A stretch of 64,000 nucleotides of DNA from Allolobophora icterica (GCA_963556255.1 OY744604.1:95799980-95863979), one strand, 5' to 3'; numbered from the stretch's first letter, positions 1 through 11,649 are shown. Translations and numbers: made by a program. Notes: generated by a model from the letters alone, not told the origin.

Positions 1-653
1 CCGTCCATTCATCCTCCTCCTCTCAGCCATCCTCGGTTCGAGGTTCGGCCGCATCATGCACAATGTTCCTCCAACGCCTCCTGTCCTCCGTCAGTCTTAA
101 CAATTCTCCCATTGCCAATCCCGTCCATTCTTTTATGTTGCCCAGCCAGTTTGTTCTCGGTCTTCCTCTTTTCCGAGCTCCCGGTAGTGTGCCCTGTATG
201 ATGTCTTTCTCCATGCATGCTCCTTCTCTTCTCATGACGTGTCCAAAATATATCATTTTTCTTTCCTTCACCGTCTTTAGTAAATTCCTCTCTACTCCTG
301 CTGCTTCCAATACCCATTCATTTGATCGCATTTCCGTCCAAGATATATTCATAATCAATCTCAGACACTTCATCTCGAATGCCTCTATTCTTCTTGCCTC
401 CTCCTTCCTCAATGTCCAGCTCTCGCATCCATATATGGCCACAGGCCAAACCAGCGTCTTCCACAACTTTAGCTTCGTTTTATTTGTTAGATCATGACTC
501 CTCCATATCCTTTTGAGGTCCGTAGCTACTGCATAACCCTTTGCCAAACGTGTTCTGATCTCTGTACCACAACCGCTGTTTTCATTAATCGTTTAACCCA
601 AATACGTAAATCTGTCCACCTGTTCTAGTTCCTCCTGGTTAATCCTAATTGTA
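1..653 (-). mobile_element. Non-LTR retrotransposon, C-terminal part of RT ORF
   Basis: On the minus strand an open frame from about 547 to 23 encodes the typical C-terminal tail of a LINE reverse-transcriptase ORF: YGCESWTLRK, a KCLRLIM segment, YFGHVMRRE and the RKRGRPRTNW motif before WRNIVHDAAEP. The same sense sequence can be followed back to 653 with lesions. No endonuclease or RT core is present in this orientation. The missing RT core lies next door in the opposite orientation, so this is the 3' part of a 5'-inverted insertion. It is not a host gene. Confidence 0.85.
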
Positions 654-1010
654 TAAGAAACAAAAAGCAAGAGTCAAAGTGGCAGAAATGCTATCGAAAG
701 AATTCAGAGTCAGACGGGGAGTGAGACAGGGCTGCGTCTTGTCCCCAAGTTTGTTCAACATCTTGGCGGAGAGAGTGATGAGGGAAACTTTAGAGGGATT
801 TGAGGGAGGAATACAGATAGGGGGGAGACGGTTGACAAACTTACAGTACGCCGATGACATTGTAGGCCCTATTACTGACAAACTCTGAGAGTGAATTACA
901 GCTGTTGATAGAGAAACTAGACAGGACAGGAAAGAATTTTGGGATGCAGATTATTATAGGAAAGACGAAAGTTATGACAACAACAGAAACCAAATGTACA
1001 ATTAGGATTA
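640..1010 (+). mobile_element. LINE RT core fragment, inverted relative to its 3' half
   Basis: Plus-strand translation shows RT motifs GVRQGCVLSPSLFN and, at 847-858, YADD. With a frame change it continues into ELQLLIEKLDRTGKNFGMQI, which is the RT thumb-side sequence. It ends at 997-1010 with the 14-mer TACAATTAGGATTA, whose reverse complement occupies 640-653. There the minus-strand 3' half of the same LINE begins with the codons that should follow. The coding order is therefore continuous but inverted. Confidence 0.8.
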
Positions 1011-1359
1011 GCCATTCATCCTATGACGCACCTATTTATCCACCCATCTAATTATTCATTTAGTCGGCTAGCGATACAATTATTCACGCATCCATCCATC
1101 ATATATACATTCAGTTAACCTTATCTATATTATCAGCATTTTAAATCTGTGTCATGTATGTACACGTCTGATATCAGAGAACAGTGCTCCATACATGCTG
1201 TTGCTGAAAGAGTGCTTCGACTACCGCCCATGAGCTGCCGGAGTACACACATCAGGATCAATAGTAAAAAGTATAAACAATAAAGCGATTATACGACAGC
1301 GTATAGAGTACAGGATCGCCTCTCTGTGTTGGCGGAGTCAACTGGGTCTCGAACCAACT

Positions 1360-1655
1360 TACTTGCTTGACCTCTTCCGGCCTGTTTCGTCCCCTTGGAA
1401 TGCTCGCGTCCTTCGCTTGGCGGGGCGGGTGTGCTCTCAGTTTGCCCGTACTGCAATTATACACCCGCGCCTTCTCGGCAGTTGTCCCGACCTTTCGGAA
1501 TGGCCTCCCTCCTGAGTGGCTCCTACTTCCCAGCTCTTTCTCTGACACTTTCTATGACCGCCTGAAAGCTGTACTTTTTGGCCGTGGTGGAGTCGGAAGC
1601 GCCTCTGAGTAGTTCTCTTGAATAGGCGCTATATAAATCTATGAATGAATGATAC
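1360..1655 (+). mobile_element. CR1-like LINE, 3' end
   Basis: The fragment encodes a CR1-type RT tail (RAFSAVVPTFRNGLPPEW, then DRLKAVLFGRGGVGSASE) with a TAG at 1610-1612. A short 3' UTR carries GGCGCTATATAAATC and an ATGAATGAATGA tail at 1641-1652. The same architecture recurs near 47.9 kb and 58.9 kb, so this is a 5'-truncated insertion of a multi-copy family. Confidence 0.85.
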
Positions 1656-2190
1656 GTTGGTGTTGTATTTTCATTCGCTGTACATAATAATTTACTTGGT
1701 TCTATCACTTTGCATTAGAAGGTACGAGAGTGTACTGGAGAGAAAACAGTGTTAAAATTCTGTACTGGTTTGTCGTGATCATCTCATAGATAGTCACCTT
1801 GATTCTCTGTGCATAACAATCTGCGATTGTTCTACTTCGCTTTACCTGTGTGCGATTAAACGGTCACGGATCATTCGACGTCGGATTTGTTATCAGTAAA
1901 GCTGCATGATAGACTAGCTTGGTTCTAGAATACTTATGAGTTTAAGGAATATTTCTTAACTGACTACAAGAAATCAGAATCAGATTTAGAGGTTATCCAC
2001 TCAGAGCCTGGTTAGTACGCATCTTTACCTTCTGAGTAATTTGCGTGTTCCATAATTTAACATCTTCTAGCATTTGAGTTATCTGTGGGAGTAAAATTTG
2101 AAGGTTAGTAAGCCTACTTCAAGCTTCAGGATGTCATGGTATTAGTTTCAATTCACCTAAACGCTCTTAAAAGCAGTGTATGGTGTGGCT
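1656..2190. other. No gene seen
   Basis: AT-rich sequence without a convincing coding frame, RNA gene or mobile-element terminus that I recognise. It ends where the 6-kb segmental duplication begins. Confidence 0.5.
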
Positions 2191-2666
2191 AGGTCGCGAG
2201 GAAATATATACTGTCTGGTGTCATAGCGCAGAGCTTTGCCCCGTATACCGCCATGTAGCGGTATTTAAACTTAACAAGCTCTTTATTGCAACACAACTTA
2301 ATTTGTCATGTAGTCGATTTACCATCTAAAATTCAAAACATTTATGAAGCTAGAATCTCACCTCGAAGGTAATCCCATTATTGTTCACGGATAAGAAAAA
2401 TGAATGGCTTTCAGCTGCTTACAAAATAACCACTAGGCCTACAACCCTGTGGATTTGAAAATACACCCGAGCTTTAGACGAAATCTTAGGGTATCTAGTA
2501 TAGGGCCTAAGTGAATTTCATAGCACGTCAGCGATGAAAAGATGGGTTATAGATTTACAACGGACAAGCGCATTGCACGTGAATATTTAAATAGATTAAT
2601 AGAACATGTTTATTCTCATATTATTAACGCTTTAACTAAGAGCTCATTTCTTGGTATGCTAGAAAA

Positions 2667-2870
2667 TTGGTCACGTGCTTAAGTATCAATTCGTATCAGG
2701 ATCAGGAAGTTGCACTGCGAAGACTTAACATATGCTATTTTAATCGAGTTCAGTTTTACAATATACCGGTATATGAAGTTCAGTTGTTTGATTTAATTCA
2801 TTAACACTCCTTTCTAAAATTTTAGCATCGCTTAATGTAATTTTTAGTTTAATCGAAGCAAATATTTCTA
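2667..2870 (-). repeat. Recurrent ~190-bp module, copy 1
   Basis: This block (GGTCACGTGCTTAAGTAT ... TCAGGATCAGGAAGTTGCA ... ATCGAGTTCAGT ... AGCATCGCTTAA) recurs near 19080, 30980, 36795, 45520 and 49390. On the minus strand several copies share a reading frame of the type LTLSDAKILERSVNELNQT followed by KTELD. On the plus strand four copies have a GGTAAGTTG donor-like string, which this one lacks. I do not recognise the encoded peptide. It may be an exon or simply part of the duplicated unit. Confidence 0.6.
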
Positions 2871-3030
2871 AAACACCACTCGAAAACAAAGCATAGGACA
2901 CCAGCTTAGTAACGAGAGTTGTTCCAAATTCGTGATGCAAAGTTGGATATGTGTTGGCCAAGTCAGACCTTCTCTGTCCAGTGTTTCCAAACAAGAAAAA
3001 CTGTGCCTGTAGTGTCACATGCCAGCGCAT

Positions 3031-4559
3031 CCGCTACACAAAATCCACATGCAACAGACCTCTTATTTTTATTACCAATACAGGGGGACTGGGAATTAAA
3101 CCAAAAAATTTCGAATTTTTCATGTTTTGGGAATTTATAGCAATGACAATAAAACAAATTGTTATTTTTTGGCATCAAACTATGGCCTAACATGTTAGAT
3201 ATATATAATGGAAAAGTATTAAATGCTTTGTGTATCAAATATAGCCCAGACTATAAACATAATGAGTATCTCCGGGTGTTAATAGTTACCCCAGTAACGA
3301 GGCAACTTGTAACGTGAGCAGGGCATGTTGTAACGATATTGGGGATGAAAATTGTGCTTCTTTGCTAAATTATAACAGGAACAGTTTTGTAATTACACCT
3401 TTAAAGTAATCGACGATGTTAGTGACGTCATTGCACAGTGTTGGATACTGAGGTAGGCCCCTAGTTTCTTATCAATCCTATATTCCCAACAGCAAAATTA
3501 ATGATAACAGATATGGAATCAGTTACAGGAATACTTACTTTTATCCAAGGCACACCACATACAGCAATAATATGGCACAACATGCAACTGTCAGTCTCCT
3601 CAAAGTTCACGAGTGAAGACTGTGGAATGTGTTTCATAAAGTTAATGCAAAGTTCCTGAAACGTTGTAATCCTGTCAAGATTTAGTCATTGTAGTGTCTG
3701 ATCATCCCTGGTCTGCATCTCAGAATGTCTATCTTCTGGTTTTCTTCTCTTCATGGGAAGGTCTGATGACAAATATGATGGACAGTTGTGAAACTTAGAT
3801 GGGTGCGCATCTCTTTTGCTAGTTTCGGAAGCTTTCGTGCCACACTGAGTACAGATCCATCAGGACGTGTAACAGCGTGGCTCTCGACAATCTCACTAAG
3901 GATTGTGTTCGAACCTACGTAACAATTCCTGCCTTAATGGGATCAGCAAAAATGAAGTCAAGAAATTTCACCGTCTTACCATTCATCTTCATTTAACTAA
4001 ATTAGAGAGTTGACAGACAGCAAAAGTATTACATACAATTAAGCACAGAAGTAACAATTTCCATGTAGTCGCTTCTAAAGCGCACACACAAATCCTCCCC
4101 AATAGGGGCTAGTCTAGAAGCGACTAATCAGGGCTCACTACTACTCGAGGTTAGGTCTATACATTGACAACAGAACGAGATTAGCTGCACTAGATTCTGT
4201 AGAGCAACTCTGCAAATAATATTCGGGAGCCTAATAATAGATTTCTATTTTCAATACAAGAAATTGGAAGAAATCCCTGCCACACGACGCTAGCGTTAAG
4301 AGTTAACCAGCAAGTATCATGGCGTCAGGTAACTCGGGTGATCTCACTGCCTTCGATAGCGAAATTTCGAAATGACTTGCCAAATTTTCACTTCTAAATC
4401 TTATCGCCTATTTTAAACTGAGAGGTCTACAAATGTAGGAACAAATCAATTGAATTTCTAGTCGAAAAAACTCCAAACCCAGAAGTGAAGCCTTCTGTCG
4501 GGAACGGCTAAAAATTACCCCATGCTTCACTAAACCTTAAACGAGTCGACTCCTAGCGA
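3031..4559. other. Shared 5' flank of gene A
   Basis: Non-coding sequence duplicated at 19630-21200 (with gene C) and in part at 52090-52335 (with gene E). It includes an imperfect inverted pair, TAGTCGCTTCT and AGAAGCGACTA, near 4068-4128. The minus strand at about 3890-3985 holds a frameshifted relative of the small ORF at 20459-20695. Confidence 0.6.
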
Positions 4560-4760
4560 AGTGCGTATAATTTCCTTATAGTAATGTAACGTATTACAAC
4601 AGAATTCAGCTCAATGATGGGGAAAAAGTAAGTACTTCTCGTAGGTGCCTAAGCCCTGAGGCGAACGTAAAGTAGTAAACCCTAGGTTTCCCACAGAAGA
4701 TGTGATTTAAACTACACGAAGATGATGAAAATGAAATCTGTTACTGTGTTTACATTTAAG
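4560..4760 (+). promoter_or_regulatory. Predicted promoter, 5' exon and small intron of gene A
   Basis: A TATA-like TATAAT lies at 4567-4572. Some 30-40 bp further is the conserved TTACAACAGAATTCAG, a plausible transcription start. The donor-like AAA|GTAAGT has its GT at 4628-4629. The acceptor-like TTTACATTTAAG ends at 4760 and directly abuts ATGATGG. The same order is kept upstream of copies B, C and E, which supports function. No transcript evidence is available here. Confidence 0.5.
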
Positions 4761-7572
4761 ATGATGGAATATATGGAAAAATCGAAGCAGGAAATTTTAT
4801 CTGATTTCATTGTTGGGACATGCCAGTTGCTTCCTAATTCGTATGATCCTATTTCTGAACCTCCACATTACGGAAACGTGTACGCCATACACTGTGGAAG
4901 CACTATGGAATTCTACATACGACCATTGAATTCATGCTTCAACGACCTTGATGCATTAATCATAAAATGTGATCATTTGGTTTTCGCAGAAGATTTTCCA
5001 GTGTTGCCAAATGATGTGAGTCGTTTACACGATACAGTCGACTGCTACAAGATGGAGCCGGACCTCAGGTTTCCAGGTTTTGTTCGACTTCGATTTTTGG
5101 GGGAAATGAATTATAGCTGGAAATTTAAAACATATGAATTCAAACATACAATTAAACCACGTATATACATTATGTTCGATATGGCTGCTGATGTAACTGC
5201 TCGTAACCTGACCAAAAGACGATTTTGTCAACAACCATATACTGCGAGAGGTCCAGCAATTACGAGTGAAAAGGGTGCAACGTCGCTACCGAACGATAAC
5301 GTCATAAGCATGTGGTGCCCTCGGTGGCCTAAAAAAGCACAAAATTGGCCTAAACGATCTAGAAACCACAGATGGCCGATGATTGCTATAATCTCCGAAG
5401 TTGTACAACAAGGTTGTCATTTGGTATACGCTCAGCACCGTGCTTGTAAGAACGATAAACTACAGTGGAGATTGTCATTTTCAGTGGCAGAAGTAATTTT
5501 ACGTCAAAGTTGGAGTCAAGTTCAGCAGATTGTGTATCATATGCTCAGATTCTTCTCCAAGAGGGAATTAATACAAAAGGAATGTCCAAGGGAAGATGAG
5601 GTTCTCTGTATATATCATTTAAAGACATTAATGCTATGGACTTGTGAAGAGATGTCACCAGAATGGTGGAATTCCTCTTCGATTATTGTTATCTTTTGTG
5701 ATTTGCTAATAAAACTTTCAGAATGGCTAAAGTGGAGATACTGTCCGAACTACTTTATCCCTGAAGCAAATTTATTTCATGAGCGATTCAGTTCGACAAT
5801 TCTTGACAAAGTAGAAAGACAATTGAATAAATTCAGCAAACCTGGCATTCTCTGCCAATGGTTGATAGAAAATTACATACATCCAGACATTATAGCATTT
5901 TTCCATATCGAACATATTGCGGATTTTTCAAAATGCCTGATGTCTCTCATTGAATATCGGAAAACATTGCAGTCAGAATCGTTGAATTTATTGTTTTTCA
6001 ACGAATTTGTACACTGTAATATCTACACTCGTAGATCAATTAAATTTCACTCAATACAGCCGAGATCAGTTCTAACTGAATTGCGTGCCCTGAGAGAATT
6101 CATATTGTTAGAAAACAAAAAAATGATGATGCTACCAGTGCCGGTTTCCGTTTCATGTTTTACTTACTTTGATAAAACGGTGTATTGTTTGAATACCGCA
6201 CATAGACTAGGTAAAGGAGAAATATCATGGGATAGCGAACTATTCGAATATGTGAAAGGAATTTTCTGGAAACCTAAAATCGTAAAGTGCCAATATCATC
6301 TATTTCCTGAGCCCTTAACAGCAGAAAGTTGTCAGTGTCAATTTCTGCGAGCACAGGAATTGATGGAAAATTTAACTGGGTCAAACAGCTCTTCAGAATT
6401 TCAACTATTGTCTGTCATGTCGATTGAGTTTCTCAGAAACGTTCTGGAGTGTGACGATTCTCAGTCAAGCGGTCATGCTGCTGCAGCTTTGGCCTATCTG
6501 GCTGCTCTTCATTTTGCATCATTAGAATACCAAATAGAATACCAAATAGTAATAGACATCTGCTCAGAAGTGTTGATGGGTCAAAAGAACAAAATAGAAA
6601 ATGAAACATTGAATGCAAGTTGTTTGTTTCTTTATTGACGATGTTGTTAGAATCGTTGCACTTAATCTGCTCTGCAAGAAGTTTAGTGAAAATATGCATT
6701 TTAGTAAGAGGCAGGTATATCTTGATCTACGCCTTGCACCAAAGGTGTTCGCTTATTACTTGACAGTAATGTGCGCGAAAAGAATCTCTAAACATTTTGA
6801 ACTGGATCCTGATTTGTCTACATCAGCATTTCCTTTAGACCAATTTTTGTTGGCTGTCGCCAAACAAAGGACAGACATTTTGACGAAGTCACGCACTTGT
6901 TTGAAAACGGCCAAGCAGTGTGTATATCGCAGAACCGATAGAGTGTCAACAAATGCGACTTTAAGCGAGGATTCTGTGATTGTTAAAGAAAATATAATTG
7001 ATTATCTAACGGAATATGCTTTAGAAAATATTTCGTCATTCTACAGCATGATCTACAAAGACTTTGGCATCAAGTGCAACACAGCTGACTGCTATCGTGC
7101 GTTGCACCTTTATAAGTGTCGCCAATATGGTGAAGTGATGTGTTTATGTGAACAAATTCTGAACGAGCCTGATCTGGAGTGTGATTTGAAGGGGTTTGCA
7201 TTTACGAATGTTTTGGTGATGCCACCGTTTGACTCGTTTTTCGATAGAGACGTACAATCGTTGGTAGGACTACATACGCTCCAGTATTTTTTATCACCTC
7301 TGAATGATGATTTGGGGAAATTTAAGTTAGCTGTTCAGTTTTTTGGCCAACATGTGCACGATGACTCTCTTAAGAAGCATTACAAAGTAAGAAGTCATCA
7401 TTTTCTCGGCAGACATTTCATTGCGAGATATTTGAAACTCAGATGTTTTATTGACTGCAATGATCCGTGTAGAAAGGAATTATCTAATTTTTGTGCAAAG
7501 AAGAGTAACCTTCCATTTGAGCACATTATACGCCAGCTACTTCGACGAAAGCATCATGAAATTAATTTATAA
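4761..7572 (+). pseudogene. Mab-21/cGAS-like nucleotidyltransferase, copy A (one frameshift)
   Basis: This is a near-complete copy of the ~930-codon family and is almost identical to copy C. It keeps the nucleotidyltransferase signature (CGSTMEFYIRPLN...FNDLD), the Mab-21 blocks WCPRWP, QWRLSFSVAE, TYHLKTLMLW and NYFIPEANLF, and the TPR-like C-terminal half ending RKHHEINL. One extra T at about 6628 (GTTTC where copy C has GTTC) shifts the frame, giving TGA at 6636-6638. Coding continues in the other frame to 7572. There is also an in-frame tandem duplication of 12 bp (GAATACCAAATA, 6525-6536 and 6537-6548) that adds four residues. With only one disabling base, this is either a very young pseudogene, an allele, or a base-calling error. 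The start is taken at the ATG pair after TTTACATTTAAG. An in-frame ATG at 4722 lies upstream. Confidence 0.85.
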
Positions 7573-8034
7573 TCACAGCTTTTCTTTCTTGTGTAAAGTT
7601 GAAGATTGCATTCAGTTGTTTTGATTTGTTGGAATTCTTTAAATTTACGCAATGGAGTAAACCCCAATAGTTACAAATTTTCTGGGACCACTTAAAACCA
7701 TCACAGTGGGCCAAAACTCCTTCCGCCCAGAAATTCAAGCAATGTATCGCTTTGTTTTCTTTTCTTACGCATTACTACCTCTGCGAAAACAAAGGAAGTT
7801 CTTGGTACTGTTTATGTAGCCGGTAGAATTTAGCGTTTGCGTTGAAAAAATTCCACTCGAGAACAGTACATGGTTTCATTCTTAAGCCATGATATAAGTT
7901 GCTATGGAAAATGTCTACATCGTTATTTAAATCTGAGAGCTTATGACCAGCTTTTATGAATGCTGCATTAAGTCCTAGGGGTTGTCCAAATATATCGTTT
8001 GAAAAATAGCTGGTTTGAATTTTATGGTGCTATA

Positions 8035-8345
8035 TTTAAACGTTTATAAAGCGACTCTGGTAGGGAGAACCGTTCAGAGGCGCTTCCAGTGCGCAAGGCC
8101 AAGAGAAAAGAAAAAAGTCTCAAGGGAAGCAAAAGAAGACGAGAGGTTACCTATTGAGAACGAGTTGAAGGAGACAGTGTATTCCAGAGAGAGGGACCAA
8201 TTGAGGCAAAAGATCGGGAATGCGCCATAGCTGTTCTAATATGAGGAACTGAAAGATCAAATCTGTTCGTAGAGCGAAGTGGACGATGCGAGGAGAAAGA
8301 AAGAGGCCGGTTAGTGGGAGACAAAAGAGGACAGGAGATAGAATT
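8035..8345 (-). mobile_element. CR1-like LINE 3' end (shared by A and C flanks)
   Basis: On the minus strand the RT tail reads SVPHIRTAMAHSRSFASIGP then SLWNTLSPSTRSQ. It is followed by the family 3' end, seen on the plus strand as TTTATAAAGCG...CAGAGGCGCTTCCAGTGCG. The same insertion sits at the same place in the second duplication block (24793-25112). It is absent from the flanks of D and E, where AGCTGGTTTCTG runs straight through. Confidence 0.8.
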
Positions 8346-8704
8346 CGGCGATTCATAGGCAACGGTGACGGAGAACCTCTGTGTGTTACTTAAATGCCTC
8401 GTACAGGTGCTCCGATACATACATACAGATGAGCTTGTACATGTACCTTCCTTAGGCGGACAGCTGACTGCCATGCAGATCCACTACAAACGTTCTACCT
8501 GAGCGCAGACTAATCATAATAGCATGCCACTAACTCAGTATGCATCATTCAGACGTTCCTGTTTGAGTTCTCTATGGGTTCTTTGCACTTACATCGACAC
8601 TCATTTCCACTTAAATCAACTTAATAATGTCTACTTATATCCAGTAAATAGGTTGATACTTGGGGAGCGCTATATTTACGCTTGGCACATAGCGGAGTAA
8701 TAGC

Positions 8705-8925
8705 TTGCTCCCGGGTATCTCCTTGAACTCTTCACCATCCGGGCAACCCGCTCCTCTTGTTCATCCTCCAATCTCCATCTCTCTCTGGACCCCCCCCCCC
8801 GACTACTCATCTCAATTTCTTCAACCGAACCATATCCAACACAACACCAAATCTAAACTGAAGTCTTACCTTTTCGAGAGCTCTTACACTAACTCATCTA
8901 ACTCAAGAGGATTCTAGCGTATTGA
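8705..8925 (+). mobile_element. LINE 3' fragment with internal deletion
   Basis: Matches 25500-25800 (CCTTGAACTCTTCACCATC, the C-run, then AACCGAACCATATCCAACAC) but jumps directly to AAATCTAAACTGAAGTCTTA, so about 120 bp are missing. The encoded tail KSKLKSYLFESSY is the usual LINE RT C-terminus. Confidence 0.7.
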
Positions 8926-8929
8926 CTAC

Positions 8930-9115
8930 CGCAAAGATTACGAACATACAGTACATAGATCATAAATCTGTATTTTAGAAATTAAGTCCTAGTACAAATA
9001 CATGAAGCAGAAAGTTAAACATAATTTACTTGGTGTTTAGTTGTTTTAAAATCTGAATAACTAGATTTAGAATTCCGTGTATATATGCATATTCATTTGT
9101 GTGTGCGTGCGTAGG
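8930..9115 (+). repeat. Shared 3' flank module
   Basis: Matches 26475-26660 closely (ACATAGATCATAAATCTGTA ... AATTTACTTGGTGTT). In both places a TG-rich stretch follows. A more diverged relative may lie at 15560-15640. It marks the downstream end of the duplicated gene unit. Confidence 0.7.
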
Positions 9116-9299
9116 GCCTCGCGCTCCTGTTCGCTCGCAAAATCTACCACACGGGCTTGCAATAAAGAATTCTGCGGCCACTGCCAACTGCAGTGACATG
9201 CATCACATCAAATAAACAGTCCCCCGAAAGCTCATGTGACCTCAAAACCCGGAGAGCGCAGAAGGAATGCCTTGCCTTAATGTCAATAGTAGTTAACAA

Positions 9300-9437
9300 A
9301 GGAATAGATGTGGTGCATTCTCTCCCCGGGGAGGTACGGTTCTGGTGCATTCTCTCCCGATAGACTAGAGGAACGGTTCTGGTGCATACTTCCCCCCGAT
9401 AGAGGTACGGTTCTGGTGCAATCTCTCCCAATAGAGT
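9300..9437. repeat. Short tandem repeat, about four units of ~35-40 bp
   Basis: The repeating core is GGTACGGTTCTGGTGCATTC followed by TCTCCCGATAGA, with variation between units. The AT-rich sequence after it (9430-9570) is the reverse complement of 17190-17310, which also borders a tandem array, so both belong to one repeat family in opposite orientations. Confidence 0.75.
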
Positions 9438-9730
9438 ATTTATTCTAGCGAAATTAATTCTCTTGTATTTAATATAATTTAATATATTTAAAGGTTAATT
9501 TGTACTCTAACACGATTTATTTTAATTATCTTATTGGAGCAGCCTATTTCAGATGGGTATGTTGAAACACACATATAATTAGGAAAAAGACAAGTAGAAC
9601 ATGATTGATTAAAAACGACTATTTGTATAGCGCCATAGCACAGCGAGACTTATTTGAATATGATATTGGTGTAGCCTATTTGGTTGGATATTTTAAATAT
9701 AGGTCTATATTAGCCTATGTTATAATCAAA

Positions 9731-9836
9731 TGTGCTCATTATAGCTGAGCTGGCTAGGGGGGTGCAGCAGGAGCATAAATTCGATTAGATTTCTGCTCCT
9801 GCTGCACCCCTAGCCAGCTCAGCTATAATGAGCACA
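9731..9836. repeat. Near-perfect 43-bp inverted repeat (hairpin)
   Basis: The left arm 9731-9775 begins TGTGCTCATTATAGCTGAGC. The right arm 9794-9836 is its reverse complement apart from a two-base difference in the G run. The spacer is about 18 bp. Nothing at either side looks like a longer transposon terminus. It could be a small-RNA precursor hairpin, a palindromic MITE, or an inverted duplication. Confidence 0.9.
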
Positions 9837-9839
9837 CCG

Positions 9840-10930
9840 ACTGAACACTGTCGGTGGGAAGATGAGACGGTGAGGGTGTGGGCTGGCCGCCTACCCTCAT
9901 ATGCCGAGTCTAAGAAACTGAGGTTGCTAACACTTCATATCCATGGCTAGTTGGCTACCTCATGGTTAGCTCATGCGTCCTCTCTCTCTCTCTTCTTGCT
10001 GAAAACGCTTCCATATTATTAAGATGTCAAAATATGTTGTCCAAATAGCATGCTTGTACGAATATAGCTTGTAAAAAATATTAGAAATATATTTTAAAAT
10101 TAACTTAGATTTAATTATATTTCAAATAAGACGCTAATTTTTGAATTTTTATTCACCTAATGCATAGACTTGTGAAATACGTCGCGCAAGAGTACAACTT
10201 TTAATATAATCTCTTGTGTGTGACGGAGAACTATGTCGTGTGCTTGTACGCAAAATGTAGTTCAGGTACAACCATGCAAAGTAAGCGACAAGGAGTTTGC
10301 TATATAATGTTAGTAAGCAAGTAATTCAACATTCTATAAATTATGCCATGTGTTTCACACACGAGAACGAACGTGGACAGCATTATTAAAGCAAGTTCGT
10401 ATCTTTTAAACAGCACTTAGCCTGATGCGCAGGAATACACCTTACGAGCGATCAATCCGCCTCCTCAGCCTACATGTGTTTTGTACGGTGGCCCGTTCCA
10501 CCTTGTACTGCATGTAGACCGAGCCGGCTAAGCCGCAATTAGCAGCGGCTCAGCGGTCAGAGGTCATTGGAATGTGAGCCGTATTCTATCCTCAGTCGGC
10601 CCACAAATGGGCCTATCTGTAGATGAGTGTATGTATTATAATCAGTGTATGTTTGTTTTGTACGCATGTATGTATGCACATGGTGAAAGGACGCCAAGGG
10701 TGATGATGCAGAAGCGTCCGCTTTGTGCAAGTTGTGCTTACTCAGTTGAGTCAATTGCTTTGGGTGTTTACTGTTTAGTAGAAGAATTTGTTGCGCATTT
10801 CTAACGGTAAACCGTTAATTTCGTATCCTCTACAATACTAAAATTTGAATTGGTTACATGCCAATTAAGATTCTCGTGAGCTCGAGATTAAATCGTTTAA
10901 ATAAGCCACAATCGATTTCCGAACTGCATC
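9840..10930. other. No gene seen; start of shared 5' flank of gene B
   Basis: No convincing coding frame. From about 10850 the sequence (GAATTGGTTACATG, TCTCGTGAGCTCGAGATT) matches 50110-50180 and, more loosely, 37950-38030. It therefore belongs to the flank duplicated upstream of genes B, D and E. Confidence 0.6.
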
Positions 10931-10939
10931 ATTAGGCAT

Positions 10940-11236
10940 CAAAACAACTCTGCTAGACAAAGTCGTTCAACGAAGACTCCGATGGTTTGGACATGTAGAG
11001 AGAATGCCAGTTGACCGAATCCCACACAGTGCACTACATGGAAGATTCGAAGGGAAAAGACACAAAGGCAGACCAAGACTACGCTGGATAGATAATATAA
11101 CTGAGGACATAACATCACTTGGACTAACGGTAAGAGGGGCATTAGACTTGACAAATGACCGAGGACAATGGAGATCATTTATTCGTACCCATCGCCGCCA
11201 AATGGCTGGCGTCAGGAACTGATGATGATGATATGA
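10940..11236 (+). mobile_element. RTE-like LINE 3' end
   Basis: Encodes RRLRWFGHVERMP, GKRHKGRPRLRW, ALDLTNDRGQWRSFIR and HRRQMAG, then a TGA followed directly by a (TGATGA) tail. Such a tail is usual for RTE-type elements. It is a 5'-truncated insertion into the flank upstream of gene B; sequence matching the E-gene flank resumes at GACTCGTCTT. Confidence 0.8.
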
Positions 11237-11649
11237 CTCGTCTTGACGCACTCTTTGACACTTCAACGACGACTGGGAAACCAAGGCAGTTCGTCCTAAA
11301 ATTGTAAAATCTATGCAGCTTACACGAGTATTAAGCATTGAGATCACATCGTGACGATGACGTTGACTACAACAACAAAGATGGTGATGATGATATAGCG
11401 AAACCCCCTTATCGCCGGCTTTGAATTTGTATAAGTCTACAAATCTAGGAACGAACCTAAACGAATTTCTAGTCGAAATACAAACAAAATTCGACAATAC
11501 ATCGACGAAAGCGCTTGGATAAAAGTCATTAAACGGCCAGTTTTGGATTGATCAATGTGACCTCCAAACCAAAATTGGCGCCACCTATCAAGAACGGCTA
11601 AATTTAGCACCGTGCTTTATTAAGGCCTTAAACGAGTCGCATTCTAACG

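Larger units (their letters stand above)
2191..8355 (+). repeat. Segmental duplication, copy 1 (carries gene copy A)
   Basis: From CTAGG-CGCGAGGAAATAT near 2193 onward this block matches 18577-25115 almost base for base. The match covers a shared 5' region, the promoter, the Mab-21-like gene, the 3' flank and a CR1-like insertion. Differences are small indels, a LINE fragment of about 300 bp present only in the second copy (19331-19629), and a deletion just after the stop codon in this copy. The left boundary of the matching block is the right end of a MITE in the second copy. Confidence 0.9.

Noticed and set aside
5025..5234. Minus-strand frames inside the Mab-21-like genes (also near 21.7, 41.1, 53.5 and 54.5 kb)
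   Set aside because: Antisense shadows that recur only because the sense gene is conserved.
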